Source of the DNA: Oscillospiraceae bacterium
GTDB taxonomy: Bacteria; Bacillota; Clostridia; Oscillospirales; Ruminococcaceae
Direction: 5' to 3'
NCBI GenBank assembly: GCA_018110855.1
Contig: JAGBFZ010000273.1
Coordinates: 1 to 8,358, forward strand
DNA: 8,358 nt
Positions 1-5,726 of this stretch are shown here, piece after piece. How positions within the stretch are numbered: position 1 is the first letter of the stretch; every line of letters starts with the position of its first letter. Both the position numbers and the translations under genes were made by a program. The notes beneath the pieces were generated by a model. It was not told where the DNA came from, did no database searches, and worked only from the letters and a program-made list of their open reading frames with translations.

Positions 1-1271
1 ATTTCCGGATTTTGTCTGGGACCGTGATCTGAAGCTATAATAATAATACAGTCGGGATCATTTTCAAGAATATTGTCGATCGCCTGTATAGTCTTTTTCA
101 TAATGAATTTATATTGTCCCAGATAATATTTTTCGTCAGACCAGTCAGCAAAATGGGATTCGGAAACAGAGTCGCCGTTTTCATTAAAAACAAAGGGAAT
201 ATGAGGAGATTCGATGTATGTCATCAGGAAGCGTCCTCTTTCTGAATATACATCTTCGTCATAATAGCTGAATGTATCAAGAATGACCCTCTGTGTATCA
301 TTGATATTACGGGTGAACGCAGGATAAAGAAAGGTCTTTTTCATTGTAATCTGAAGGATATCCTCTCCGTCTATAGTGGTTGAGGCGGCTGAGGAATTTG
401 TTTCAGTCAGGCTGTCGATATAAAGCCATGCGGTATTACCCACTCCCTGAAGCTTATAGGAATATGAATTCATGGTATGGCTGAGGATCTGTTCTGCCTT
501 CAGATTATCCATTTCCGCTCTTTCCATATTACTATCGACTGAATAATTAAGAGTTAACAGATCTGTAAGTATAACGTGTGTATCTGTCGATTGGTTGTAA
601 GAGTTTTCTGAAATATTAAAGCCCATTTCCTCAAGGAAGCTTCTGAATTCTGCCGCATCATAATCATAATAGGTGCTGAGCGTTTTGAATGAAGCACCTT
701 CGTCCAGCAGAAAATAGTAAATATTGTTATTGACAGTGCTGTCAGAGACTGCAATATCATTGACGGCTGTTTTTCCTGATGATGAGGACATTTTTTGGAT
801 GGCGGTGGGGACAGCTGTAACAGTATTGACGGCAATAAGAGCGCCAAAGGCTATTGTTACTATAAGCGGGATATTTTCCGCAGTTTTATCAGGAACCTTC
901 CGATATATCAGATAGCCGATATGAAGCGTAATGACAATAAGCAAGGGTAAAATATGCCAGTATTTCAGATCGGGAAAAACTGTTCTTATCAGCTTTTCCA
1001 CGATGCTGTAATTCTCTAGCAGAATAGTCATAATTACCGTAATGACTGCGGACTTGGCATCAGAACGGAAAAAAAGCCTTATTATGAACAAGAAGATTAC
1101 AGCTCCCAGAGGAAACAGCAGCAGCGGCATTGTCAGCTCGGAAATATTTACCTCAGCACAATTGGCACTGTACATAAAAAAAGGCATATAGATTGCTGTA
1201 AGCACCACAGACAATACACAGAAAAGAATACTCTTCCTTTCTGATTTGTTTTTGACATTCTTTTCGCTCAT
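1..1271 (-). CDS. Membrane-anchored sulfatase/alkaline phosphatase-superfamily protein (LTA-synthase-like), 3' end cut by window edge
   Basis: The reading frame is open from an ATG at 1271 to the left edge (423 codons seen, no stop), so the C-terminus is missing. The start is supported by GGAGG at 1280-1284, 8 nt upstream. The N-terminal ~155 residues hold about four to five hydrophobic segments (near 15-35, 47-67, 72-87, 105-123, 134-153), followed by an extracellular catalytic region. Metal-site landmarks of the superfamily are visible: YYFLLDE (D190), a PHIPFVF..NG segment (H357) and SDHG (D415, H416). Proteins of this layout occur in Firmicute capsule and teichoic-acid-like loci, where they hydrolyse or transfer phosphate- or sulfate-linked groups on surface polymers. 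The exact substrate cannot be told. The nucleophile should be a Thr/Ser near 228-236 (STDTH...T), but which residue is unclear. The gene has its own leader and is not coupled to a neighbour in this window. Confidence 0.85.
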   Translation of the reverse strand, partial: MSEKNVKNKSERKSILFCVLSVVLTAIYMPFFMYSANCAEVNISELTMPLLLFPLGAVIFLFIIRLFFRSDAKSAVITVIMTILLENYSIVEKLIRTVFPDLKYWHILPLLIVITLHIGYLIYRKVPDKTAENIPLIVTIAFGALIAVNTVTAVPTAIQKMSSSSGKTAVNDIAVSDSTVNNNIYYFLLDEGASFKTLSTYYDYDAAEFRSFLEEMGFNISENSYNQSTDTHVILTDLLTLNYSVDSNMERAEMDNLKAEQILSHTMNSYSYKLQGVGNTAWLYIDSLTETNSSAASTTIDGEDILQITMKKTFLYPAFTRNINDTQRVILDTFSYYDEDVYSERGRFLMTYIESPHIPFVFNENGDSVSESHFADWSDEKYYLGQYKFIMKKTIQAIDNILENDPDCIIIIASDHGPRQNPE

Positions 1272-1279
1272 TATCAAAT

Positions 1280-1284
1280 CCTCC
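1280..1284 (-). promoter_or_regulatory. Ribosome binding site GGAGG of the sulfatase-family gene
   Basis: On the minus strand a GGAGG lies 8 nt before the ATG at 1271, an ideal distance. It fixes the start of a gene whose other end is outside the window. Confidence 0.8.
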
Positions 1285-1332
1285 AATTTATAAGTCAAAC
1301 CTTATATAGGAACCTTATGACTATTCTACACT

Positions 1333-1350
1333 GTATAAAATTATTTATAC
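1333..1350. repeat. 7-bp inverted repeat GTATAAA-N4-TTTATAC in the sulfatase gene leader
   Basis: The arms are perfect and separated by four bases, lying between the candidate promoter and the start codon. It could be a repressor-type operator or a weak RNA hairpin. Its AT-richness lowers the significance. No family of regulator is identifiable from the sequence. Confidence 0.35.
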
Positions 1351-1388
1351 TGATTCCACATCCTATAAAAATGGCAGCAGATGACGTT

Positions 1389-1417
1389 ATTATAGCTGGT
1401 ATCTGTCCATAGGTGAA
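1389..1417 (-). promoter_or_regulatory. Candidate promoter for the sulfatase-family gene
   Basis: On the minus strand TTCACC (1417-1412) and a consensus TATAAT (1394-1389) are separated by 17 nt. The -35 box matches TTGACA at four of six bases. It would give a leader of about 110 nt containing the GTATAAA inverted repeat at 1333-1350. This is the best promoter-like pair seen between the metallopeptidase and the sulfatase-family gene, but AT-rich sequence makes chance matches possible. Confidence 0.45.
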
Positions 1418-1439
1418 TGTGGGATCAGCATCAGTTTAT

Positions 1440-1484
1440 ATAAGCAAAAGGTTTTATGCACAAGGCACAAAACCTTTTGCTTAT
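1440..1484 (-). terminator. Long hairpin downstream of the metallopeptidase, terminator-like but without a U-tract
   Basis: A perfect 16-bp inverted repeat (arms 1440-1455 and 1469-1484, beginning ATAAGCAAAAGG). Inside it, after one mismatch, three more pairs (1457-1459 with 1465-1467) leave a 5-nt loop. It lies about 95 nt past the stop of the metallopeptidase and just before the promoter region of the next minus-strand gene, the expected place for a transcription end. No run of U follows the stem on either strand, so it is not a classical intrinsic terminator. It may instead be a 3'-end protecting hairpin or a dispersed repeat unit. Confidence 0.5.
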
Positions 1485-1568
1485 TGTATGTGGAATTTAA
1501 TAGGTGGGTGCATATACATGATCTGTCGTTGTAATATGCTGCCCCGAATATCTTGCTGCTTTATTCGC

Positions 1569-1582
1569 TATGATCGATCATA
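1569..1582. repeat. 14-bp perfect palindrome TATGATC/GATCATA over a stop codon
   Basis: The palindrome has no central spacer and spans the TGA (1580-1578) that ends the metallopeptidase frame. It could be a DNA-binding site or chance. No second copy was noticed in the window. Confidence 0.4.
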
Positions 1583-2201
1583 CTCCCTTTGCGCCGTTCA
1601 GGATTTTTTCCGTCTCAGCTCTGAGCTTGTCGGGATTTTTTATAAAATCCATGATCTGAGCATAGGAATAGTTATCGAACATATAGTTTACTATCTTTAA
1701 GCTTATGGCATAGCCGTTCTCCAAGCTCTGAAAATTACCTGTAAGCTCCTCCAAAGTGCAGGTGATCTTAACATCATATACAGGCTGCCCCGAGAGCTTC
1801 TGAGCAAGTCCCTCAGCAAACCAGTTCAGCTTGTACAAATCATTATTTACGCTGCTGTGACAGGTGTGAACATATTCATGGAGGATGATCTTCATGTAAT
1901 CAGACTCAGACATATATTGATGTCCATCTGCTCTCCGGCACTGACTGAGGGTAGTGGTATGAACAACTCCATTATATGCAGTACCTACCGAGTAGCCGCT
2001 GTAAAAGTTGAAGGTATTCATCAGAAAGGCTCTGTAATCCTCAAGAGTAGGATAGATGATGACCGTCTGATCTACTTCTGTGCTGTTGAATCCGAAAAAG
2101 CCTGCTATGCTGCCGCCATTGCTCTCAAGTGAGCTGATGACAGATTCTGCTGTTGCTTTATCCTCGGGGGAACAGATCACAGTGAAATTATTCTTTGTCA
2201 C
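1578..2201 (-). CDS. HEXXH zinc metallopeptidase domain (peptidase MA / gluzincin-like); possibly the C-terminal part of the preceding gene
   Basis: The 207 residues form a compact metallopeptidase domain. HEYVH (H108, E109, H112) supplies two zinc ligands and the catalytic base, and WFAEGLA gives the third ligand E130, 18 residues after H112 as in gluzincins. The opening FTVICSPED..A and the closing GYAISLKIVNYMFDNY resemble peptidase MA-like domains. There is no signal peptide and no membrane helix. The only in-frame start is GTG at 2201; just a poor GAAGAG precedes it and the GTG lies inside a perfect 13-bp hairpin. The frame is continuous upstream, through seven codons and one TGA (2225-2223), with the transglutaminase/FnIII gene. 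It may therefore be a coupled second gene, a readthrough domain of a secreted protein, or the stranded half of a gene broken by a nonsense mutation. The domain itself looks intact, with no further stops or frame loss. Confidence 0.75.
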   Translation of the reverse strand: MTKNNFTVICSPEDKATAESVISSLESNGGSIAGFFGFNSTEVDQTVIIYPTLEDYRAFLMNTFNFYSGYSVGTAYNGVVHTTTLSQCRRADGHQYMSESDYMKIILHEYVHTCHSSVNNDLYKLNWFAEGLAQKLSGQPVYDVKITCTLEELTGNFQSLENGYAISLKIVNYMFDNYSYAQIMDFIKNPDKLRAETEKILNGAKGV

Positions 2202-2210
2202 TGTGATCTG
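2173..2210 (-). other. Perfect 13-bp hairpin just after the in-frame TGA, covering the peptidase GTG start
   Basis: The arms CAGATCACAGTGA (2210-2198 on the minus strand) and its exact complement (2185-2173) flank a 12-nt AU-rich loop. The stem begins 12 nt after the TGA at 2225-2223. No U-run follows, so it is unlikely to be an intrinsic terminator. Because it lies at the start of the peptidase frame and contains the GTG, it could control initiation or influence ribosomes at the TGA. It also encodes the palindromic-looking peptide ITVT...FTVI. Confidence 0.7.
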
Positions 2211-2222
2211 CTCTTCATCCCT

Positions 2223-3887
2223 TCATAAACTGTCAATTGTTACGGAAACATGATCAGCCGATGTAAAGGGAGACCACTGACCGTTAACAAAAGCCTGAAC
2301 AAGGAAGGGATATGTCTTTCCTGCTGTAAGACCTGCTGCGGTGTAAGTTGTAGCAGAGCAGGCTTCGGTGAGAATAGTATATCCGCTGCCATTATGATAT
2401 GATACTGCATATCTTGCTGCACCGGGAACTGCGTCCCATGAAAGAGTAACGCTGTTTGTGCCGGGAACTGCCTTGACATTTGCGGGCTTGGTGGAAGTTA
2501 CTGTGCTGCCTGCGGGAGTAGCTGCTACATGATCAGCCGATGTAAAGGGAGACCACTGACCGTTAACAAAGGCCTGAACAAGGAAGGGATATGTTCTTCC
2601 TGCTGTAAGACCTGCTGCGGTGTAGGTTGTAGCAGTGCAGGTTTCGGTGAGAATAGTATATCCGCTGCCATTATGATATGATACTGCATATCTTGCTGCA
2701 CCGGGAACCGCGTCCCATGAAAGTGTAACGCTGTTTGTGCCGGGCACTGCGGTTACATTTGCGGGCTTGGTGGAAGATGGCGTTTCTTCCTCGGAAGGCG
2801 GATTGTCTGTGGGATCATCATCAGTGCAGGAAGGCAGAGTGATATTGCTATACATAGGCTTAGCTGTATTGACAACGTGCATATTGTCCTGATCGTTCGC
2901 CAGAAAAGTAGCTGTACTTTTATTGAGCCACTTATCCCAGTAATATGTTCCCTGATCGTACCATGTTACGTCAGTTTCATACCACAGACCGTTCAGCTTG
3001 ACTCTGTTCCATGCATGATAGTTGTTGGTAACGATTATGCAGTCTAATCCCAAAGCATTGCAGAAATAGTTCATTGACATTGCATAGCCGTTGCACACGC
3101 TGGATTTATAATAGAGTGCGCTCATCAGGGACTGATTATAAGGAGCAGATGTACTGTATGTTACACGATCGCTTATTTTCCTTGCGATAGCGGTCTCCTT
3201 TGCCACATTATCAGTCAGGCTGCTGACACTGTTTATGTATTCGTCCGTAAGGCTGTCGATAGAATTTTTTATCGTTGCTCTGTCCGAAGCAGCATAGCAG
3301 TTAGCATATGCCCTGAGAATAATTCCTGAGCCATCGAGATAATAGCCGTAATAGTTCATAAGAAAGAAATACTGGGGATTGGAATAATAGAAGCTCCAGT
3401 AAAGCTGATCCAGCTCAGTCGTTGAGGTAAAGGGACTTTCAAATATTACCTCCTTGAAAACATCGGTAGACAGATTCACAGGAGAGCTAAGAAACTCCAG
3501 GCAGGCTTCATCAAGCTGATCATAAGCCTTCTGCATCTTAGCGGGCAGCTGAGCATAGTAATAATCCGAGCTGAAATCATACTTCTGATACTTATACTCA
3601 TAACGGATATTTTCTGTCTTGCCATAGTCGCTGTCAAGGACCTTCTGTATGATCTCGCCCTCTTCATTGCTGACAGGAACCGAATATATTCCCACCTCAG
3701 GCGCATACTGTTCGGCGGTCCTGCTCATTTCATTGACGTAATCAATACACTCGGAAACAGTCATACTGTCGGCAGACAATGCTGTATCATCCGTTTCCGC
3801 AAAGACAGTCAGATCTGCACATAAAAGGCAGGATACCGACATTGCCGCAGCTGTGACTGCTGCCAGCACTCTTTTTGACCTTTTCAT
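2223..3887 (-). CDS. Secreted transglutaminase-like protein with two fibronectin type III modules
   Basis: The 554-residue protein begins with a signal peptide (KRSKR, hydrophobic core 8-23, likely cleavage after VFA at 30). A helical, Tyr-rich region of about 190 residues precedes a transglutaminase-like core with the expected Cys-His-Asp triad: C265 in SSVCNGYA, H291 in NNYHAWNRV, D306 in YETDVTW. An acidic, Pro-rich linker (354-371) leads to FnIII-1 (about 373-457) and FnIII-2 (about 466-552), which are nearly identical. Such proteins act outside the cell, as cross-linking enzymes or, more often in bacteria, as cysteine peptidases or amidases; the substrate is unknown. The start has AGGGGG six nt upstream and a convincing promoter. 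There is no LPXTG, dockerin or membrane anchor before the stop, so the protein as written would be released. The TGA stop is in frame with the metallopeptidase domain that follows. Confidence 0.88.
   Translation of the reverse strand: MKRSKRVLAAVTAAAMSVSCLLCADLTVFAETDDTALSADSMTVSECIDYVNEMSRTAEQYAPEVGIYSVPVSNEEGEIIQKVLDSDYGKTENIRYEYKYQKYDFSSDYYYAQLPAKMQKAYDQLDEACLEFLSSPVNLSTDVFKEVIFESPFTSTTELDQLYWSFYYSNPQYFFLMNYYGYYLDGSGIILRAYANCYAASDRATIKNSIDSLTDEYINSVSSLTDNVAKETAIARKISDRVTYSTSAPYNQSLMSALYYKSSVCNGYAMSMNYFCNALGLDCIIVTNNYHAWNRVKLNGLWYETDVTWYDQGTYYWDKWLNKSTATFLANDQDNMHVVNTAKPMYSNITLPSCTDDDPTDNPPSEEETPSSTKPANVTAVPGTNSVTLSWDAVPGAARYAVSYHNGSGYTILTETCTATTYTAAGLTAGRTYPFLVQAFVNGQWSPFTSADHVAATPAGSTVTSTKPANVKAVPGTNSVTLSWDAVPGAARYAVSYHNGSGYTILTEACSATTYTAAGLTAGKTYPFLVQAFVNGQWSPFTSADHVSVTIDSL
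2248..2497. repeat. Direct repeat copy encoding FnIII-2
   Basis: This 250-bp unit matches 2527-2776 at an offset of 279 bp (93 codons), with about 12 differences counted by eye, roughly 95% identity. The protein modules differ at only a few positions. It points to a recent duplication or ongoing gene conversion of the FnIII module. Confidence 0.9.
2527..2776. repeat. Direct repeat copy encoding FnIII-1
   Basis: Partner of the unit at 2248-2497. The copies part ways just outside: here the Pro/Glu-rich linker lies upstream, while the other copy runs into the short VTIDSL tail and the TGA. Confidence 0.9.
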
Positions 3888-3893
3888 GAAATT

Positions 3894-3899
3894 CCCCCT
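3894..3899 (-). promoter_or_regulatory. Ribosome binding site AGGGGG of the transglutaminase-like gene
   Basis: Six nucleotides separate this purine-rich box from the ATG at 3887. No other ATG directly upstream competes. Confidence 0.75.
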
Positions 3900-3952
3900 G
3901 TTTTAATAAAATTATAGAAAAAACGTCATATGCGTTTATTCTTCATTGTTAT

Positions 3953-3981
3953 ATTATAACATGTTTTCAGATTATTTACAA
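3953..3981 (-). promoter_or_regulatory. Promoter of the transglutaminase-like gene, extended -10
   Basis: On the minus strand TTGTAA (3981-3976), a 17-nt spacer and TATAAT (3958-3953), preceded by TGT so that a TGN extended -10 is present. The predicted start is near 3946, giving a leader of about 59 nt. A second TATAAT (3916-3911) lies nearer the gene but has no matching -35 box. The promoter sits in the 147-bp gap after the five-gene operon, so this gene can be expressed on its own. Confidence 0.75.
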
Positions 3982-4004
3982 TATAGCGTGTTATATGCTT
4001 CACT

Positions 4005-4019
4005 CAAATTTACAATTTG
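4005..4019. repeat. Short AT-rich inverted repeat CAAATT-N3-AATTTG after the operon
   Basis: Perfect 6-bp arms with a 3-nt loop, about 15 nt past the last operon stop codon. It is too weak, and lacks a U-run, to be called a terminator. No other terminator is visible between the operon and the transglutaminase promoter, so some read-through into that gene is possible. Confidence 0.3.
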
Positions 4020-4033
4020 GCAACAATTTCAGG

Positions 4034-4378
4034 CTACATCACAAAGATCAGGATACCTGCAACTATAACTGCCATTCCCGCCAGCTGCTTTTTAGTTGCC
4101 CTTTCACCTAAAATCAGGAAGCTCAGCAGAGGTGTTATGATATATGACGTTGCCTCGATTATAGGAGACATAGACAGCGGTACGACCTTCATAGCAACCA
4201 CCGATATAAGTGTGCAGCCGAAAAACATTCCGTATGCGATGATGACAAGAGGATTAAGATATTCCTTTATTACCGAAGCATAATGCTTTTGTGCGCTTTT
4301 TTTCAGCAGTATCTGCGAAAATGCGGACACAACAACGCCGCAGAACATGATAAGCGAGTAAATAAGCAGCTTGCTCAT
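4034..4378 (-). CDS. SMR/EamA-type small membrane protein, second half of a putative lipid-linked sugar flippase pair
   Basis: The 114-residue protein has four predicted membrane helices (about 3-22, 43-63, 70-90, 97-113) and the Firmicute EamA/SMR pattern SQILLKKSAQ (21-30), YLNPLVIIAYG (40-50), a Pro-containing third helix and a final GERATKKQLAG..IVAGI segment. An open frame extends upstream to 4582, but that part only overlaps the neighbouring gene in another frame and is hydrophilic. The ATG at 4378 is chosen because it forms a 4-bp ATGA overlap with the previous stop and follows AAGGAG. Two different single-repeat SMR proteins after a GT2 gene recall ArnE/ArnF, which form a flippase for undecaprenyl-phosphate-linked sugar; the same role is inferred here. 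A multidrug or metabolite exporter is the alternative. Confidence 0.8.
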   Translation of the reverse strand: MSKLLIYSLIMFCGVVVSAFSQILLKKSAQKHYASVIKEYLNPLVIIAYGMFFGCTLISVVAMKVVPLSMSPIIEATSYIITPLLSFLILGERATKKQLAGMAVIVAGILIFVM

Positions 4379-4749
4379 TGTTGGGTATTCTCCTTTTCCT
4401 CTTTTTCGCCCCCTGTGATGACCATTATAACGCCTGCTATTACTATCAGCGCTCCCAGAGCCATTTTGGGGGTTATGGTTTCGTGAAAGAAAAGGCTGCC
4501 CCAGATCATTCCCCATATGACTGTCACCGACTTGTTGGCAAATGCAGCGTTTAAGGGAAGATTCTTTATCACCTGCTGCCATACTATGGCATAAACGCCC
4601 ATGCAGACCAGCACCAGACCATAAAATATTATGAATCTCATTGAAAGGAACTCTGCAAGGGCTGCTTTTTTTGAAAGTATGCTGCTCATTGAATATACGA
4701 ATATAATGATATGCAGCAGGATATAGGATCTTATTTTACTCTTGTCCAT
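4375..4749 (-). CDS. SMR/EamA-type small membrane protein, first half of a putative lipid-linked sugar flippase pair
   Basis: The 124-residue protein has four predicted helices (about 8-26, 37-57, 66-87, 96-113) and ends in a charged tail (GGEKEEKENTQQ). NLPLNAAFANKSVTVIWGMIWGSLFFHETIT (63-93), followed by GALIVIAGVIMV, is the second half of an EamA/SMR fold. Its ATG shares one base with the TAA of the glycosyltransferase (TAATG), and its own TGA overlaps the start of the second small transporter, so all three are probably translated together. It differs clearly from its partner, which suggests an obligate heterodimer rather than two homodimers. Family assignment is firm; the lipid-sugar substrate is inferred from context. 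Confidence 0.8.
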   Translation of the reverse strand: MDKSKIRSYILLHIIIFVYSMSSILSKKAALAEFLSMRFIIFYGLVLVCMGVYAIVWQQVIKNLPLNAAFANKSVTVIWGMIWGSLFFHETITPKMALGALIVIAGVIMVITGGEKEEKENTQQ

Positions 4750-5693
4750 TATTTCAGCTCTTTCGGGTCAAAATTTATTTTTTCCCTTATAACATACTGA
4801 GGAGAATCGTTTATACACATATATATCCTTCCGATATACTCGCCGATAAGACCCAGCAGCACCATTATTATGCCGCCTATTATAAGAATGACAGCCATGA
4901 TAGAGCTGTAACCCACAGCAATATCGGGATCTACCAGCTTTCTTATAATTGTATAAACAGCAAAGATAAAACCGATAAGCGCACATAATATCCCGGCAAA
5001 ATCTGCTATTCTCAGGGGCTTTACAGAAAAGGCTGTGAAACCGTTCATCCACAGTGACAGGGATTTTTTAAAGGTAAAGTTTCCTGTGCCTTCTGTGCGT
5101 TCTCTTTCCTCCATGTCAACATTTGTGATCTTTGATGTTGTGCGGATAAACAAGCCGTCAATATATGGATAGGGATTGCGGTAATTGCACATCTCTTCAA
5201 TAACATATCTTTTTACGGCACTGAAATTGCTGAGATAAAGGTTCTTTGGCTTGGAGATTAAATGCACAGCCATCAGCGAATTTATATAGCTGCCGAAATT
5301 CTTAAAGCTTGACTGCTTTTTGTCGGAATAGCGGGCTATTGAAATATCGAAACCCTTGTCAAGCGGAGCAATAAGCTCCCACAATTTATCCAGAGGACAT
5401 TGACCGTCATCATCTAAATTTATTATTATATCACCCCTTACGACGGAATATGCCGCCATAAGAGCCGCATGCTTTCCCGCATTTCTGGAAAGATCTATCA
5501 CTCTGAGGCGTTTATCCGCCGCCGCTGTTTCCTTCAGAACGGAGATCACATTGTCGGGAGAGCAGTCGTTAACTGTGATTATCTCGTAATCATATTCCTT
5601 TTTCTCAGACATTTTGCTGTGTATCTCATCGATCACACTTTTTATTGTTTTTTCACTTCCATAGCACGGGATAGTAAAGCTGAGCATTGTCAT
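4749..5693 (-). CDS. Family 2 glycosyltransferase with two C-terminal membrane helices (ArnC/DPM1/GtrB type)
   Basis: The 314-residue protein carries an N-terminal GT-A domain: FTIPCYGSE (6-14), VNDCSPD (41-47), a DLSRNAGKHAAL segment (67-78) and the metal/nucleotide-binding DDDGQ (94-98). A later ERTEGTGNF (198-206) corresponds to the conserved ER..G.S.. region. Two membrane helices (about 231-251 and 265-286) close the protein, as in enzymes that move a sugar from a nucleotide donor to polyprenyl phosphate at the inner membrane face. Length and layout are typical. The sugar is unknown. The start used is ATG 5693; GAGGTG lies 12-13 nt upstream, unusually far, because of a 20-bp tandem repeat in the junction, and ATG 5687 is a possible alternative. 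Its stop overlaps the next gene by one base. Confidence 0.9.
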   Translation of the reverse strand: MTMLSFTIPCYGSEKTIKSVIDEIHSKMSEKKEYDYEIITVNDCSPDNVISVLKETAAADKRLRVIDLSRNAGKHAALMAAYSVVRGDIIINLDDDGQCPLDKLWELIAPLDKGFDISIARYSDKKQSSFKNFGSYINSLMAVHLISKPKNLYLSNFSAVKRYVIEEMCNYRNPYPYIDGLFIRTTSKITNVDMEERERTEGTGNFTFKKSLSLWMNGFTAFSVKPLRIADFAGILCALIGFIFAVYTIIRKLVDPDIAVGYSSIMAVILIIGGIIMVLLGLIGEYIGRIYMCINDSPQYVIREKINFDPKELK

Positions 5694-5726
5694 TATTTTA
5701 ATATCTCACCTCATATTTTAATATCT
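5694..5726. repeat. Tandem repeat (13-bp copies, period 20) at the acyltransferase/glycosyltransferase junction
   Basis: TATTTTAATATCT occurs at 5694-5706 and 5714-5726. One copy encodes the last codons of the acyltransferase (DIKI), the other separates the ribosome site from the glycosyltransferase ATG. This looks like a 20-bp duplication and explains the long Shine-Dalgarno spacing. Confidence 0.8.

Noticed and set aside
554..847. Minus-strand 97-codon frame inside the sulfatase-family gene
   Set aside because: It is an alternative-frame shadow of the membrane/catalytic region of the larger gene, which is open through the whole segment and carries the conserved motifs.
1413..1700. Plus-strand 95-codon frame across the intergenic hairpin
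   Set aside because: It runs through the inverted repeat and the antisense end of the peptidase. No promoter, ribosome site or protein pattern supports it.
1857..2132. Plus-strand 91-codon frame opposite the metallopeptidase
   Set aside because: It lies wholly antisense to the HEXXH domain, has no ribosome site and shows no recognisable protein pattern.
2173..2210. Hairpin as an intrinsic terminator of the transglutaminase-like gene
   Set aside because: No U-run follows the stem, and an intact peptidase domain is encoded immediately beyond it in the same frame.
2173..2225. Selenocysteine reading of the TGA with the hairpin as a SECIS element
   Set aside because: The position is a linker with no redox motif, and the loop does not begin with the G expected in bacterial SECIS loops. 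Readthrough, coupling or mutation are simpler.
4379..4582. Upstream extension of the second small transporter frame (68 extra residues)
   Set aside because: The extra part is hydrophilic, unlike an SMR N-terminus, and only shadows the first transporter in another frame. The ATG at 4378 with an ATGA overlap fits the family length.
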